From positions 19,878-83,877 of the forward strand of contig SVDC01000008.1 in NCBI GenBank assembly GCA_015058045.1: DNA of 64,000 nucleotides. The letters run 5' to 3'. The notes under the pieces were generated by a model. It saw only the letters and a list, made by a program, of their open reading frames with translations, was not told the DNA's origin and searched no databases. Shown one piece after another: positions 54,028 through 64,000 of this stretch (its first letter is position 1; each line of letters starts with the position of its first letter). A program made the position numbers and the translations under genes. Source of the stretch: Cellulosilyticum sp. Its GTDB lineage: Bacteria > Bacillota > Clostridia > Lachnospirales > Cellulosilyticaceae.

Positions 54028-55299
54028 TTATAAAAATCCTTTATAGTGTCTCATAAGCATTTGAGATTCAAGTTGCTTTAATGTTTCAATAACTACACCT
54101 ACTACAATTAAAAGTGAAGTACCTGTGAAGGCAACATTTACTTTGAAGATATAGTAGAATACTAGTGGCATAAGTGCCAAAATTGATAAGAAGATCGTAC
54201 CAAGTAATGTGATACGAGTTCCTACTGCAACTAAGTAATCTGCTGTAGGTTTTCCTGGTCTGATACCTGGAATAAATCCTCCGCTCTTCTTCATATTGCT
54301 AGCAATTTCCATTGGTTTGAAAGCAATTGTAGAATAGAAGAATCCAAATGCGAAGATAAGAACAATATAAATTACTGATCCTACTCCACTAGTCCAGTTT
54401 AAATATCCGAGTACTTTTTGCCATGTAGTTGAAAGTTGAGCACCCGTAAAATTAATGATAATTGAAGGGAAACTCATAATACTCATCGCAAAGATAATTG
54501 GCATTACTCCAGCTAAGTTAACCTTAATTGGAATATATTGTTGCCCGCCACCATATACCTTACGACCAGCAGTACGTTTAGCATATTGAACTGCTATACG
54601 TCTTTCACCTTGACTCATATATACTGCAAACCCAATTAAAGCTATGAATACGATAACAACTAATATCGGAATATAAATTTTATCGCTGTTTAATTGGAAG
54701 ATACCTATAAAGTTGGTTGGTAGGGAGTAAATAATACTAATGAAGATATAAAGTGAAATACCATTTCCAATACCCTTTTCCGTGATTTGTTCACCAATCC
54801 ACATTACTAGCATTGAGCCAGCAATAAATGAACACATCACAAGCAAGAACGTCCAAATACTACCATCTACTAATGAACCACTTCTTGAGGCATTAAGAGT
54901 TGTTGCCCATGCGTTGATAGTGGCCAACACAAGTGTCACATAACGTGTATACTTATTGATTTTCTTTCTTCCATCTTCCCCTTCTTTAGATAGCTCTTCT
55001 AAACGAGTAATCGCTATCTGAAGAAGTTGCATGATGATACTTGATGTGATATACGGTCCAACTCCGAGTGCAAATAAAGCGAGTTGTTGGTGTGCACCAC
55101 CAGTAATCATGCTATAAAATTGATTCACAAAACCGGAGTCCCCAGATGAGACTGCATTCATAACAACTGCACGATCTACACCTGGTACAGTAATTGATAC
55201 TCCAATTCTGATGAATAGAAACATCCAAAGTGTGTAAATAATTCTTTTGCGTAGTTCTGGCACTCTCCAAGCATTTTTAAGAGTTTTGAATAAATCCAC
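54028..55299 (-). CDS. secY: Protein translocase subunit SecY
   Basis: 423 aa, ten helices; the channel of the Sec translocon. GIGPYITSSIIMQLL-type segment (GVGPYITSSIIMQLLQIA), EQITEKGIGNGISL, and the cytoplasmic loop with SGGFIPGIRPGKPTADYL are diagnostic. It begins immediately after the rplO stop codon. Confidence 0.98.
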   Translation of the reverse strand: MDLFKTLKNAWRVPELRKRIIYTLWMFLFIRIGVSITVPGVDRAVVMNAVSSGDSGFVNQFYSMITGGAHQQLALFALGVGPYITSSIIMQLLQIAITRLEELSKEGEDGRKKINKYTRYVTLVLATINAWATTLNASRSGSLVDGSIWTFLLVMCSFIAGSMLVMWIGEQITEKGIGNGISLYIFISIIYSLPTNFIGIFQLNSDKIYIPILVVIVFIALIGFAVYMSQGERRIAVQYAKRTAGRKVYGGGQQYIPIKVNLAGVMPIIFAMSIMSFPSIIINFTGAQLSTTWQKVLGYLNWTSGVGSVIYIVLIFAFGFFYSTIAFKPMEIASNMKKSGGFIPGIRPGKPTADYLVAVGTRITLLGTIFLSILALMPLVFYYIFKVNVAFTGTSLLIVVGVVIETLKQLESQMLMRHYKGFL

Positions 55300-55743
55300 C
55301 TACATCACCTCTTCTGTTGCTCCACCCACAGCTTCAATTTTTGCTTTAGCTGACTCACTGAAAGCGTTAGCTTTTACAGTTAACTTTTTAGTAAGCTCAC
55401 CTTTACCAAGGATTTTAACACCATCTCTTGGGTTTTTGATGATACCAGCTTGAATCATTGATTCAACTGTAACAACAGCACCATCTTCGAAACGATTTAA
55501 TAAATCAACGTTGATACCAACGATTTCTAAGTGGTTAGGGTTTTTGAATCCACGTTTAGGAAGTCTTCTGTATAATGGCATTTGACCACCTTCGAATCCA
55601 GGTCTAACACCACCGCCACTTCTAGCTTTTTGACCTTTGTGACCTTTACCAGCAGTTTTACCGTTACCTGAACCGTGACCTCTACCTACGCGGAAACTTG
55701 ATCTTTTTGATCCTTCGTTTGGTTTTAATGTACTTAAATTCAT
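55300..55743 (-). CDS. rplO: 50S ribosomal protein L15
   Basis: 147 aa: [20 protein letters not shown], the Gly-rich [19 protein letters not shown], and [22 protein letters not shown] precedes ATG 55743 by 11 bases; a GTG at 55755 overlaps the ribosome site. Confidence 0.97.
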   Translation of the reverse strand: MNLSTLKPNEGSKRSSFRVGRGHGSGNGKTAGKGHKGQKARSGGGVRPGFEGGQMPLYRRLPKRGFKNPNHLEIVGINVDLLNRFEDGAVVTVESMIQAGIIKNPRDGVKILGKGELTKKLTVKANAFSESAKAKIEAVGGATEEVM

Positions 55744-55777
55744 TATCCGAGGCACCTCCTTCTATTATTAATCTATA

Positions 55778-55963
55778 TTACTCGTTAATTTCTTCTACTT
55801 TAACTAAGTGACTAACTTGTTTTACCATTCCACGGATAGCAGCATTATCTTCGTGAATGTTTGAACTATTTGTTTTTCTTAATCCGAGCGCTTCTACAGT
55901 TTTTTTATGCTTTGGAATTGCTCCGATTGTAGATCTAACTAAAGTTACTTTGATCTTTGCCAT
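55778..55963 (-). CDS. rpmD: 50S ribosomal protein L30
   Basis: 61 aa, full length: [20 protein letters not shown] and [20 protein letters not shown]. Between rpsE and rplO as usual. Confidence 0.97.
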   Translation of the reverse strand: MAKIKVTLVRSTIGAIPKHKKTVEALGLRKTNSSNIHEDNAAIRGMVKQVSHLVKVEEINE

Positions 55964-55979
55964 CTTTACATTCCTCCTA

Positions 55980-56492
55980 TTAGCCTAGAAGCTCTTCTAC
56001 TGATTTTCCACGAAGTCTAGCAACTTCTGAAGGAGTTTTAAGAGCTGCTAAACCTTCGATTGTTGCATTTACTACGTTTTTCTTGTTGTTTGAACCTAAA
56101 GATTTAGTTCTGATGTTACGGATACCTGCAAGTTCAAGTACAGCACGAGCTGGACCACCTGCGATAACACCAGTACCTTCTTTAGCTGGTTTAAGAAGTA
56201 CTCTAGCACTTCCGAATTCACCAACGAATTCATGATAGATACTATCTGCATCGTTTCTTTCAACAAAGATAAGGTTTTTCTTAGCGTCTTCGATACCTTT
56301 TTGGATAGCGTTTGGAATTTCCATAGCTTTACCGATACCAACACCAACGTGTCCGTTACCGTCACCTACTACTACTAAAGCAGAGAAACGGAAAGTACGA
56401 CCACCTTTAACTACTTTTGTTACACGTTTGATTGTAACAACTTTTTCTTGAAGCTCCATAGTTGATGGATCAATTTTTAAATTTTTAGCCAT
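55980..56492 (-). CDS. rpsE: 30S ribosomal protein S5
   Basis: 170 aa: [34 protein letters not shown] and the C-terminal [25 protein letters not shown] 56492 lies ten bases after GGAGG; a TTG at 56498 gives only two more residues. Confidence 0.97.
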   Translation of the reverse strand: MAKNLKIDPSTMELQEKVVTIKRVTKVVKGGRTFRFSALVVVGDGNGHVGVGIGKAMEIPNAIQKGIEDAKKNLIFVERNDADSIYHEFVGEFGSARVLLKPAKEGTGVIAGGPARAVLELAGIRNIRTKSLGSNNKKNVVNATIEGLAALKTPSEVARLRGKSVEELLG

Positions 56493-56512
56493 TTTCAAAT
56501 TTCCCTCCTTTA

Positions 56513-56881
56513 CTAGAATTGTAAGCCAGCTTCACGAGCTGCTTCAGCTAAAGCTTTAACTCTACCATGGTATAAGAAACCACCACGGTCAAATACTACT
56601 TCTTCGATACCTTTAGCAGTTGCTTTTTTAGCGATTGCTGTACCAACTGCTGCTGCTGCTTCAACATTAGATGTTGCTTTTACAGAAGCTTTGATATCTT
56701 TTTCTACTGTAGATGCTGCAACTAAAGTAGTTCCAGTCATATCATCAATAATTTGAGCGTAAATGTGTTTTTCACTTCTGAATACTGCAAGTCTAGGTCT
56801 TTGTGTAGTACCTTGGACCTTGTTACGCATTCTGTTGTGTTTTTTTACACGGATGTCGCTTCTAGATTGCTTTCTGATCAT
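56513..56881 (-). CDS. rplR: 50S ribosomal protein L18
   Basis: 122 aa: RRMRVRNKV-like start ([21 protein letters not shown]), [18 protein letters not shown], and [26 protein letters not shown]. Binds 5S rRNA. Confidence 0.97.
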   Translation of the reverse strand: MIRKQSRSDIRVKKHNRMRNKVQGTTQRPRLAVFRSEKHIYAQIIDDMTGTTLVAASTVEKDIKASVKATSNVEAAAAVGTAIAKKATAKGIEEVVFDRGGFLYHGRVKALAEAAREAGLQF

Positions 56882-56903
56882 GCGGATTTCACTCCTTTAC
56901 TTA

Positions 56904-57443
56904 TTATTTTTTACCTGTTTTACCTTCTTTACGACGAATAACTTCATCGATGTATTTAATACCTTTACCTTTGTATGGCTCTGGTCTACGTTTATCTCTG
57001 ATTTCTGCAGCATATTGACCTACAGAAGCTTTATCGATACCAGCTACAGTGATTTTGTTTCCTTCTACTGTAGATGTAAGACCTTCTGGATCTTCCATCT
57101 CTACTGGGTGAGAGTATCCTAAAGAAAGTACTAATTTTTTACCTTGTTTTTGTGCTCTATAACCAACACCATTGATTTCTAACACTTTTGTGAAACCGTT
57201 AGTAACACCTTCGATCATGTTAGCGATTAATGTTCTTGTTAAGCCGTGAAGAGCTCTATTTCTTTTTAAATCGTTTGGTCTTGTAACCACAACGTTGTTT
57301 TCTTCTAAAGCGATGTTCATCGCTGAGTCAAAAGTTTGTGTAAGAGTACCTTTTGGTCCTTTTACAATAACTTCGTTACCTGCATTGATAGTAACTGTAA
57401 CACCAGCTGGAACAGCAATTGGTTGTTTACCAATACGTGACAT
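56904..57443 (-). CDS. rplF: 50S ribosomal protein L6
   Basis: 179 aa: [25 protein letters not shown] and the C-terminal [29 protein letters not shown] lies eight bases before ATG 57443; the upstream GTG at 57452 overlaps it. Confidence 0.98.
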   Translation of the reverse strand: MSRIGKQPIAVPAGVTVTINAGNEVIVKGPKGTLTQTFDSAMNIALEENNVVVTRPNDLKRNRALHGLTRTLIANMIEGVTNGFTKVLEINGVGYRAQKQGKKLVLSLGYSHPVEMEDPEGLTSTVEGNKITVAGIDKASVGQYAAEIRDKRRPEPYKGKGIKYIDEVIRRKEGKTGKK

Positions 57444-57468
57444 AGTTGGCACCTCCTTAATTAATTAA

Positions 57469-57870
57469 TTACCAAATAAATGCGATTACTTCGCCACCTA
57501 CACCAAGTTTTCTAGCTTCTTTGTCAGTAATAACACCTTTATTTGTAGAGATGATTGCTGTACCAAGTCCACCAAGAACTTTTGGAAGGTTATCTGTATC
57601 AGCGTATACACGAAGACCTGGTTTAGAGATCTTTTTAATACCTGAAATAATTTTTTCGTTTTTGTCTTTTCCGTATTTTAAAGTGATGCGGATTGTTGAT
57701 TTAACACCGTCTTCTTTCACTTCAAAACCTTTAATATATCCTTCGTTTAAAAGAATTTCAGAAATAGCTTTTTTCATTTTAGAAGCAGGTACTTCTACTA
57801 CGTCATGTTTCGCAGTGTTAGCATTTCTGATTCTTGTTAACATATCTGCAATAGGATCGCTCATTGTCAT
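57469..57870 (-). CDS. rpsH: 30S ribosomal protein S8
   Basis: 133 aa: [30 protein letters not shown] and [33 protein letters not shown]. In many bacteria S8 represses the spc operon; no such site is identified here. Confidence 0.98.
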   Translation of the reverse strand: MTMSDPIADMLTRIRNANTAKHDVVEVPASKMKKAISEILLNEGYIKGFEVKEDGVKSTIRITLKYGKDKNEKIISGIKKISKPGLRVYADTDNLPKVLGGLGTAIISTNKGVITDKEARKLGVGGEVIAFIW

Positions 57871-57893
57871 AATAAATTGCCTCCTTTCCTTTA

Positions 57894-58079
57894 TTACCAG
57901 CTAGCTTTTTTAACGCCAGGGATTTGACCTTTGTATGCTAATTCTCTAAAACAAATACGGCAGATACCATATTTTCTAAGGTAACCGTGTGGACGTCCAC
58001 AGATACGGCATCTTGTATAAGCTTGAGTTGAAAATTTAGCAGGTCTTTGTTGCTTAACTTTCATTGATTTTTTTGCCAT
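57894..58079 (-). CDS. rpsN: 30S ribosomal protein S14, zinc-binding type
   Basis: 61 aa with [20 protein letters not shown], the two CxxC pairs of the short zinc form (RpsN1). No zinc-free paralogue is in the window. Confidence 0.98.
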   Translation of the reverse strand: MAKKSMKVKQQRPAKFSTQAYTRCRICGRPHGYLRKYGICRICFRELAYKGQIPGVKKASW

Positions 58080-58092
58080 TTACTTACCCTCC

Positions 58093-58632
58093 TTATTTTT
58101 GAAAAGGCATACCGAATTGTGTTAACAGCTCACGAGCTTCTTCGTCTGTTTCAGCTGTTGTAACAATAATTACATCCATACCACGAACTTTATCTACTTT
58201 ATCATACTCGATTTCTGGGAAAATAAGTTGTTCTTTGATACCTAAAGCGTAGTTACCACGACCGTCGAAAGCAGTAGCACTTACACCACGGAAGTCACGT
58301 ACACGTGGAAGTGAGATGTTTACTAAACGATCTAAGAACTCATACATTTTTTCACCACGAAGAGTTACTTTACATCCGATTGGCATACCTTCACGAAGTT
58401 TGAATGCAGCCACAGATTTTTTAGCTTTTGTAATGATTGGTTTTTGACCAGAGATTTTTTCCATATCACCAACAGCATTTTCTAATACTTTAGCGTTATC
58501 TCTTGCTTCACCAACACCCATGTTGATAACGATTTTTTCGATTTTAGGTACTTCCATTTGGTTTTTGTAACCAAATTTTGCTGTCATAGCACCCATGATC
58601 TCATTTTTATAAGTTTCTTTTAATCTTGCCAT
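58093..58632 (-). CDS. rplE: 50S ribosomal protein L5
   Basis: 179 aa: [58 protein letters not shown]. Binds 5S rRNA. Confidence 0.98.
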   Translation of the reverse strand: MARLKETYKNEIMGAMTAKFGYKNQMEVPKIEKIVINMGVGEARDNAKVLENAVGDMEKISGQKPIITKAKKSVAAFKLREGMPIGCKVTLRGEKMYEFLDRLVNISLPRVRDFRGVSATAFDGRGNYALGIKEQLIFPEIEYDKVDKVRGMDVIIVTTAETDEEARELLTQFGMPFQK

Positions 58633-58655
58633 CTGAATTTGCCTCCTTTCGCCTA

Positions 58656-58967
58656 TTAGTCGATTACAACGCGTTCTTTGTTAACGATTGCTACGCGAAC
58701 TTTTTTGCCATCTTTAATTTCTACACCTAAACGTGCTGGTTTACCATTGTGCACGTACATTACATTTGACATGTGAATAGGTGCTTCTTTTTCGATTAAT
58801 CCACCTTGTGCAGCAGCTGTTGCTTTTTGATGTTTTGTAATCATGTTGCAACCTTCAACTACAACTTTACCGTTTTTACGATCGATTAAAGTGATTTTAC
58901 CTTCTTTACCTTTGTCTTTACCAGCAATAATTACAACGTTATCGCCTTTTTTAAGTTTAGTTTTCAC
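58656..58967 (-). CDS. rplX: 50S ribosomal protein L24, GTG start
   Basis: 103 aa with the KOW motif [20 protein letters not shown]. The start codon is GTG at 58967, eight bases after GGAGG; no ATG is available in a sensible place. Confidence 0.97.
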   Translation of the reverse strand: MKTKLKKGDNVVIIAGKDKGKEGKITLIDRKNGKVVVEGCNMITKHQKATAAAQGGLIEKEAPIHMSNVMYVHNGKPARLGVEIKDGKKVRVAIVNKERVVID

Positions 58968-58980
58968 TATTCACACCTCC

Positions 58981-59349
58981 TTATAGAACTTCTGGAGCAA
59001 GTGATAAGATTTTTGTATACTTTTTATCTCTTAACTCTCTTGCTACTGGTCCAAAAATACGAGTCCCTCTTGGGTTTTTATCTTCTTTAATAATTACAGC
59101 TGCATTTTCATCGAATTTGATGTATGAACCGTCTTGACGTCTTACACCTTTTTTAGTACGAACGATAACAGCTTTAACTACATCACCTTTTTTAACAACG
59201 CCGCCTGGTGTTGCATCTTTAACTGTAGCTACGATAACATCACCAATGTTACCATATCTTCTTGTTGAGCCACCAAGTACACGGATACAAAGAAGTTCTT
59301 TAGCTCCTGTGTTATCAGCAACTCTTAATCTACTCTCTTGTTGAATCAT
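58981..59349 (-). CDS. rplN: 50S ribosomal protein L14
   Basis: 122 aa: [27 protein letters not shown] and [29 protein letters not shown], full length. Confidence 0.98.
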   Translation of the reverse strand: MIQQESRLRVADNTGAKELLCIRVLGGSTRRYGNIGDVIVATVKDATPGGVVKKGDVVKAVIVRTKKGVRRQDGSYIKFDENAAVIIKEDKNPRGTRIFGPVARELRDKKYTKILSLAPEVL

Positions 59350-59378
59350 GAGAAGTGACCTCCTTTCAAGATTTCTAT

Positions 59379-59636
59379 CTATTTAGCTTTTTCTACGATT
59401 TCTACAAGTCTATATCTTTTTGATTTAGATAAAGGTCTTGTTTCCATTACTTTAACTCTATCACCGATTTGGCACTCATTGTTTTCATCATGAGCGTGTA
59501 ATTTGTAAGTTCTTTTTACGATTTTTCCGTAAAGAGGGTGTTTTACATTATTTACAACTGCAACAGTAATAGTTTTGTCCATTTTATTGCTAACTACATT
59601 ACCAATTAATGTTTTACGTAAATTTCTTTCTGACAC
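59379..59636 (-). CDS. rpsQ: 30S ribosomal protein S17
   Basis: 85 aa: [40 protein letters not shown] and [24 protein letters not shown]. Confidence 0.98.
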   Translation of the reverse strand: MSERNLRKTLIGNVVSNKMDKTITVAVVNNVKHPLYGKIVKRTYKLHAHDENNECQIGDRVKVMETRPLSKSKRYRLVEIVEKAK

Positions 59637-59654
59637 GAGCTTGCCTCCTCTCTA

Positions 59655-59858
59655 TTACACAGTTGCTTTTTGTGTAATAATAGTTTGAATACGTGCAATA
59701 TTTCTTCTAACTTCTTTAATTCTTGCTGTATTATCTAATTGATTGGTAGCGTTTTGGAATCTTAAGTTAAAGAGTTCTTTTTTCGCATTTACCAATTCAA
59801 CTTGTAATTCATCAGCTGATTTAGTTCTAATTTCTTCTAAGAATGCTTTAGTTTTCAC
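59655..59858 (-). CDS. rpmC: 50S ribosomal protein L29, GTG start
   Basis: 67 aa from GTG 59858, giving the standard [18 protein letters not shown]; the tail is [22 protein letters not shown] lies six bases before it. An ATG at 59864 touches the ribosome site. The start overlaps the end of rplP by 11 bases. Confidence 0.93.
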   Translation of the reverse strand: MKTKAFLEEIRTKSADELQVELVNAKKELFNLRFQNATNQLDNTARIKEVRRNIARIQTIITQKATV

Positions 59859-60288
59859 TACCATCACCTGCCATTTCTTGTTCCGCACGAGAAACGATTT
59901 TACACTTCATTGGTAATTTGTGAACCGCAAGTCTTAACGCTTCTCTAGCTGTTTCTTCTGCTACGCCTGATAATTCAAACATAACGCGTCCTGGTTTAAC
60001 TACTGCTACCCAGTAATCTACAGAACCTTTACCTTTACCCATACGAGTTTCAGCTGGAGTAGCTGTAACTGGTTTATCTGGGAAAATTTTAATCCAAACT
60101 TTACCACCACGTTTAATATAACGTGTCATAGCGATACGAGCAGCTTCGATTTGATTTGATCTAACCCAAGATGGCTCCATTGCAACGATACCGTATTCAC
60201 CGTAAGTGATTTTATTTCCGCGGGTAGCTTGGCCTTTCATACGACCGCGTGATTGTTTGCGGCGTTTTACTCTTTTAGGCATTAACAT
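59848..60288 (-). CDS. rplP: 50S ribosomal protein L16
   Basis: 146 aa: [36 protein letters not shown] and [20 protein letters not shown]. The first ATG (60288) forms TAATG with the rpsC stop and lies nine bases after GGGAG, so it is preferred to the ATG two codons later. Confidence 0.97.
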   Translation of the reverse strand: MLMPKRVKRRKQSRGRMKGQATRGNKITYGEYGIVAMEPSWVRSNQIEAARIAMTRYIKRGGKVWIKIFPDKPVTATPAETRMGKGKGSVDYWVAVVKPGRVMFELSGVAEETAREALRLAVHKLPMKCKIVSRAEQEMAGDGSEN

Positions 60289-60947
60289 TAGTTTTCGCTC
60301 CCTTCCTTGTTAACTTTAGTTGGAAGTACTTCTCCTTTGTAGATCCATACTTTAACACCGATTTTACCGTATGTTGTATCTGCTTCTGCAAATCCATACT
60401 CAATATCAGCTCTTAATGTTTGAAGTGGAATGTTACCTTCTGAATATTGTTCAGTACGAGCCATTTCAGCACCGCCTAAACGACCTGAACATGCAACTTT
60501 GATACCTTTTCCACCAGCTTTGAATGATTTAGAAATAGCTTGTTTCATAGCTCTTCTGAAAGACACACGGTTTTCTAATTGAAGTGCAATGTTTTCTGCA
60601 ACTAATTGTGCACAAGCTTCTGGTCTTTTAACTTCTACGATGTTAATAGACACTTTGCTAGCTGTCATTTTTTCTACTTGCTTACGAAGTTCATCGATAG
60701 CAGAACCACCTTTACCGATTACGATACCTGGTTTTGATGTGTGAACGTGAATTCTTACACGTTTAGACATTCTTTCGATTTCTACTTTATCAATGCCAGC
60801 AGCATATAATTTTTTCTTGATGAATTTTCTAATTTTATCATCTTCTACAAGGTTGTTAGCAAAGTCTTTTTTATCAGCATACCATTTAGCATCCCAAGCT
60901 TTGATAACACCAACGCGTAACCCATGTGGATTTACTTTTTGGCCCAT
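60288..60947 (-). CDS. rpsC: 30S ribosomal protein S3
   Basis: 219 aa: [22 protein letters not shown], the KH motif [16 protein letters not shown] and [19 protein letters not shown]. Its stop overlaps the rplP start. Confidence 0.98.
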   Translation of the reverse strand: MGQKVNPHGLRVGVIKAWDAKWYADKKDFANNLVEDDKIRKFIKKKLYAAGIDKVEIERMSKRVRIHVHTSKPGIVIGKGGSAIDELRKQVEKMTASKVSINIVEVKRPEACAQLVAENIALQLENRVSFRRAMKQAISKSFKAGGKGIKVACSGRLGGAEMARTEQYSEGNIPLQTLRADIEYGFAEADTTYGKIGVKVWIYKGEVLPTKVNKEGSEN

Positions 60948-60959
60948 GTGTTTACCTCC

Positions 60960-61346
60960 TTATCTCGCATTTAATACCACTGTAACGTGGCAAGTTTGTT
61001 TTTGAATTTGATATGCACGACCTTGAGCACGTGGACGAATTCTCTTAAGAGTTGGTCCTTTTGTTGAGAATGCTTCATCAACATATAATGTAGATGGATC
61101 CATACCCATGTTATGCTCAGCGTTTGCGATAGCTGATTTTAATACTTTCTCTACTACGCGTGCGCCCCATCTTGGTGTGTATGCTAAGATAGCTAATGCT
61201 GTGTTAACATCTTTACCTTTGATTTGGTCAAGCACGATATTTGCTTTAGTACTTGATAAACGAACGAAAGTTACTCTTGCTTTTGGTCTTGAGTCTTTTT
61301 GAGCGTTTCTCTCTTTTTTAATCTGACTTCTGTGTCCTTTAGCCAT
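60960..61346 (-). CDS. rplV: 50S ribosomal protein L22
   Basis: 128 aa. The tip loop that lines the exit tunnel is visible near the C-terminus (RIRPRAQGRAYQIQKQTCHVTVVL); VRLSSTKANIVLDQIKGK marks the N-terminal part. Confidence 0.98.
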   Translation of the reverse strand: MAKGHRSQIKKERNAQKDSRPKARVTFVRLSSTKANIVLDQIKGKDVNTALAILAYTPRWGARVVEKVLKSAIANAEHNMGMDPSTLYVDEAFSTKGPTLKRIRPRAQGRAYQIQKQTCHVTVVLNAR

Positions 61347-61378
61347 GTTAAAAGACCTCCTTCCATTTGATACTTTAA

Positions 61379-61663
61379 TTAACGAACTCTAGATTTTTTC
61401 TCTGCGTCTTTACCATGACCACGGTAAGTTCTTGTTAATGCGAATTCACCTAATTTGTGTCCTACCATATCTTCTGTAACGAATACTGGTACGTGTTTTC
61501 TACCATCATGTACTGCGATAGTATGACCTACCATTGAAGGGAAGATTGTTGAACGACGTGACCATGTTTTAATAACTTTTTTCTCATCTACTGCATTCAT
61601 AGCATCTACTTTTTTAAGTAAGCTAGCGTCTGCAAAAGGTCCTTTTTTAATAGAACGAGCCAT
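61379..61663 (-). CDS. rpsS: 30S ribosomal protein S19
   Basis: 94 aa: [44 protein letters not shown] and [19 protein letters not shown]. Confidence 0.98.
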   Translation of the reverse strand: MARSIKKGPFADASLLKKVDAMNAVDEKKVIKTWSRRSTIFPSMVGHTIAVHDGRKHVPVFVTEDMVGHKLGEFALTRTYRGHGKDAEKKSRVR

Positions 61664-61695
61664 TAATGAAGCCTCCTTTCAATCCAACCACGGAA

Positions 61696-62526
61696 TTATT
61701 TATTACGTGGACGTACGATATATTTATTTGAATGTTTGTTTTTCTTTCTTGTTTTGTAACCAAGAGCTGGTTTACCCCATGGAGTACATGGATTTGGTCT
61801 ACCGATTGGTGATCTACCTTCACCACCACCGTGTGGGTGATCGTTAGGGTTCATTACAGAACCACGAACTGTAGGACGGATACCCATGTGACGTTTACGT
61901 CCAGCTTTACCAATGTTGATAAGTTCGTGATCAATGTTACCAACTTGACCGATTGTAGCACGGCAGTTGATTGGTAAAAGTCTCATTTCGCCAGATGGTA
62001 ATTTAACTGTAGCGTATTTACCTTCTTTAGCCATAAGTTGAGCTGACATACCTGCAGCACGAACTAATTGTCCACCTTTACCTGGTTTCATTTCGATGTT
62101 GTGAATTGTAGCACCTACTGGCATGTCTTTCATTTCAAGACAGTTACCAACGCGGATTTCAGCTTCTTTACCGTTCATAACAACGTCATTTACTTTTAAT
62201 CCTACTGGAGCTAAGATATAAGCTTTTTCACCATCAGCGTAAGCAATAAGAGCGATGTTTGCAGATCTGTTTGGATCGTATTCGATACCTACAACTCTAG
62301 CTGGAACACCATCTTTGTTACGTTTGAAATCGATGATTCTGTATTTAATTGTTGCGCCGCCGCCACGGTGACGAACTGTGATTTTACCTTGGTTATTTCT
62401 ACCTGAGTTTTTCTTTAATTTAACAACTAAAGATTTTTCAGGAGTTGTTTTAGTGATTTCTTCAAATGTTGAAGAAGTCATGTGTCTTCTTGAAGGGGTA
62501 TATGGTCTATATTTTCTGATACCCAT
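61696..62526 (-). CDS. rplB: 50S ribosomal protein L2
   Basis: 276 aa from ATG 62526 ([19 protein letters not shown]); AAGGAG lies eight bases before. [17 protein letters not shown] with its peptidyl-transferase-centre histidine is intact. The longer reading to 62544 has no ribosome site. Confidence 0.98.
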   Translation of the reverse strand: MGIRKYRPYTPSRRHMTSSTFEEITKTTPEKSLVVKLKKNSGRNNQGKITVRHRGGGATIKYRIIDFKRNKDGVPARVVGIEYDPNRSANIALIAYADGEKAYILAPVGLKVNDVVMNGKEAEIRVGNCLEMKDMPVGATIHNIEMKPGKGGQLVRAAGMSAQLMAKEGKYATVKLPSGEMRLLPINCRATIGQVGNIDHELINIGKAGRKRHMGIRPTVRGSVMNPNDHPHGGGEGRSPIGRPNPCTPWGKPALGYKTRKKNKHSNKYIVRPRNK

Positions 62527-62603
62527 CGTGTTCACTCCTTTCAACGATTAATTCTACACGATACATTTACACTTAGCCGTGTGTTTCATCTCTAACTATT
62601 AAA

Positions 62604-62903
62604 CTACATTCCTTGGAAAAAGTCAATGTCTTTACTTTCTGCAGTAAGTTTAACGATTGCTTTTTTGTAAGCGTTTGTTTTACCAACTGTTCTTCCACGA
62701 CGTTTTGTTTTACCATCGTAGTTAGCTGTGTTAACTTTTTCTACTTTTGTTCCTTCGAACATTTTTTCTACTGCTTCTCTAATTTGAGCTTTAGTAGCAG
62801 TTTTTTCAACTAGGAATGTGTATTTTTTTTCAGCCATTACGTTCATAGATTTTTCAGTAACAACTGGTTTTAAAATGACGTCATAAAATTTTAAATCTGC
62901 CAT
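62604..62903 (-). CDS. rplW: 50S ribosomal protein L23
   Basis: 99 aa: [23 protein letters not shown], then [15 protein letters not shown]. It sits at the tunnel exit where SRP and trigger factor dock. Its start overlaps the rplD stop by one base. Confidence 0.98.
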   Translation of the reverse strand: MADLKFYDVILKPVVTEKSMNVMAEKKYTFLVEKTATKAQIREAVEKMFEGTKVEKVNTANYDGKTKRRGRTVGKTNAYKKAIVKLTAESKDIDFFQGM

Positions 62904-63523
62904 TATGCGTACACCTCCTCGATTTTTGCAAGAGCATCTTTTGTTACTACGAATGTATCGTATTTTAAGATGTCATATACGTTAATGTTGTTTACAGCAG
63001 CAGTTTTAACACCTTGGATGTTATTAGCAGCTAACATTACGTTTCTTGAAGCTTCACCTTCTGTTACGATTAAAGCTTTGTTTAATTTAAGAGCATCTAA
63101 AACTGCAGCCATTTCTTTAGTTTTAGCAGCTACTTCTAATGATTCAAGAACGATGAATTTAGCTTCATTTACTCTACTTGTTAAAGCAGATTGAAGAGCA
63201 ATTCTTCTTTCTTTGAAGTTCATTTTGAATGAGTAATTTCTTGGTTTTGGTGCGAATGCAACTCCACCACCTACCCATTGTACAGCGCGGATAGAACCTT
63301 GTCTTGCTCTACCTGTACCTTTTTGTCTCCATGGTTTTCTACCACCACCACGTACTTCTGCACGAGTTTTAGCACTTTGTGTACCTTGACGTAAGTTTGC
63401 AAGGTGTGCAACTACAGCTTGGTGTACTAAGTGTTCTTTTACTTCAACAGCGAAAATTGCGTCGTTTAATTCAACTTCGCCAACTTGTGCGCCTGTCATA
63501 TTTAATACAGCTACTTTTGCCAT
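62903..63523 (-). CDS. rplD: 50S ribosomal protein L4
   Basis: 206 aa from ATG 63523 ([19 protein letters not shown]), with GGAGG eight bases before. The tunnel loop [27 protein letters not shown] segment is present. A longer in-frame reading (to 63607) would overlap rplC and is rejected. L4 represses the S10 operon in some bacteria; no leader is in the window. Confidence 0.97.
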   Translation of the reverse strand: MAKVAVLNMTGAQVGEVELNDAIFAVEVKEHLVHQAVVAHLANLRQGTQSAKTRAEVRGGGRKPWRQKGTGRARQGSIRAVQWVGGGVAFAPKPRNYSFKMNFKERRIALQSALTSRVNEAKFIVLESLEVAAKTKEMAAVLDALKLNKALIVTEGEASRNVMLAANNIQGVKTAAVNNINVYDILKYDTFVVTKDALAKIEEVYA

Positions 63524-63548
63524 TTTAATATCCTCCTTTCCCGAATCC

Positions 63549-64000
63549 TTAAGCTTTAACGCTATCTTTAATTGTGATAACTGTACCTTTAGGACCTGGT
63601 ACTGCACCTTTAACTAAGATTAAGTTTTTGTCTGCGTCAACGCGAGCAACTTCTAAGTTTTGTACTGTTACTTGTACACAACCCATGTGAGATGGAAGGC
63701 CTTTACCTTTCATTACACGACCTGGTGATGTAGCAGCACCCATAGAACCAGCTACACGGTGAGATTTAGAACCGTGACCCATTGGTCCACGAGATTGACC
63801 GTATTTCTTAATAGCACCTTGGTAACCTTTACCTTTAGATGTACCAACTACGTCAATTTTATCTCCAGCAACGAAAGCGTCTGCTTTAATTTCTGTTCCT
63901 ACTTCGTATGCAGATGTATCTTCTAATCTAAATTCTTGAATGAATTTTTTAGCTTCAACACCAGCTTTAGCGAAGTGACCAGCCATAGGTTTGATTACGT
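63549..64000 (-). CDS. rplC: 50S ribosomal protein L3 (5' end beyond the window)
   Basis: About 150 residues are visible, beginning [14 protein letters not shown] at the right edge; the full protein is about 210 aa, so the first 55-60 residues lie outside. [31 protein letters not shown] with its peptidyl-transferase loop and [14 protein letters not shown] are diagnostic. It is the first visible gene of the S10 operon. Confidence 0.97.
   Translation of the reverse strand, partial: VIKPMAGHFAKAGVEAKKFIQEFRLEDTSAYEVGTEIKADAFVAGDKIDVVGTSKGKGYQGAIKKYGQSRGPMGHGSKSHRVAGSMGAATSPGRVMKGKGLPSHMGCVQVTVQNLEVARVDADKNLILVKGAVPGPKGTVITIKDSVKA

Overview
The window reads as a low-GC Firmicute chromosome, most likely a clostridium of the Lachnospirales type (Cellulosilyticum-like is a guess from gene content, not a search result). 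The reasons are AT-rich DNA with strong AGGAGG ribosome sites, a complete S10-spc-alpha ribosomal superoperon in clostridial order followed by ecfA1-ecfA2-ecfT-truA-rplM-rpsI, zinc-type S4, S14 and L36, an L17 with an internal insertion, and a CsaB/TagA/LCP cell-wall polymer cluster. Almost everything is on the minus strand. The plus-strand genes are the AP2-repeat gene (11055), a rhomboid-like protein (14117), nfo plus an SDR (33113-34770) and an AraC regulator (40957).

Region 1 (1-12.1 kb) is small-molecule uptake and central carbon: a polar amino-acid ABC importer, a Dabb protein, transaldolase, a shortened GalE-like protein, two tandem BMP-type nucleoside-binding lipoproteins each behind its own guanine-type purine riboswitch, and transketolase. 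It also holds a dense cluster of DnaA boxes (2896-3027), a probable unannotated small RNA (3592-3683), and an AP2-module protein preceded by 21-bp tandem repeats. Region 2 (12.1-24 kb) holds a degenerate PurK-like ATP-grasp protein, two membrane proteins, and a division/peptidoglycan run: CdaR-type regulator, FtsE, FtsX, an M23 hydrolase with coiled coil, two S41 proteases (one lacking its catalytic lysine) and a MinJ-like PDZ membrane protein that may start at an AUC codon. A multi-sugar ABC ATPase (MsmX type) lies upstream.

Region 3 (24.2-43 kb) is cell-envelope assembly: LCP, a phosphodiester-glycosidase-type exoprotein, a small secreted protein, a DUF5693 membrane protein, CsaB and TagA apparently form one transcription unit. 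A second LCP, a heterodimeric ABC exporter opposite an AraC regulator, and UppP follow. A 16-bp palindrome (CTTACATTATTGTAAG) occurs upstream of nfo/LCP and again at the uppP promoter. Region 4 (43-64 kb) is translation and secretion: rpsI and rplM (consensus promoter and L13-type leader), truA, then about 1 kb of decayed genes wedged between truA and ecfT, the ECF vitamin transporter core, and the superoperon from rplQ back to rplC, which runs off the right edge.

Terminators are plentiful and sharply defined. No rRNA, tRNA, CRISPR array, insertion sequence or prophage was recognised. Starts were moved where a Shine-Dalgarno sequence clearly points to an internal codon; several starts are TTG or GTG.
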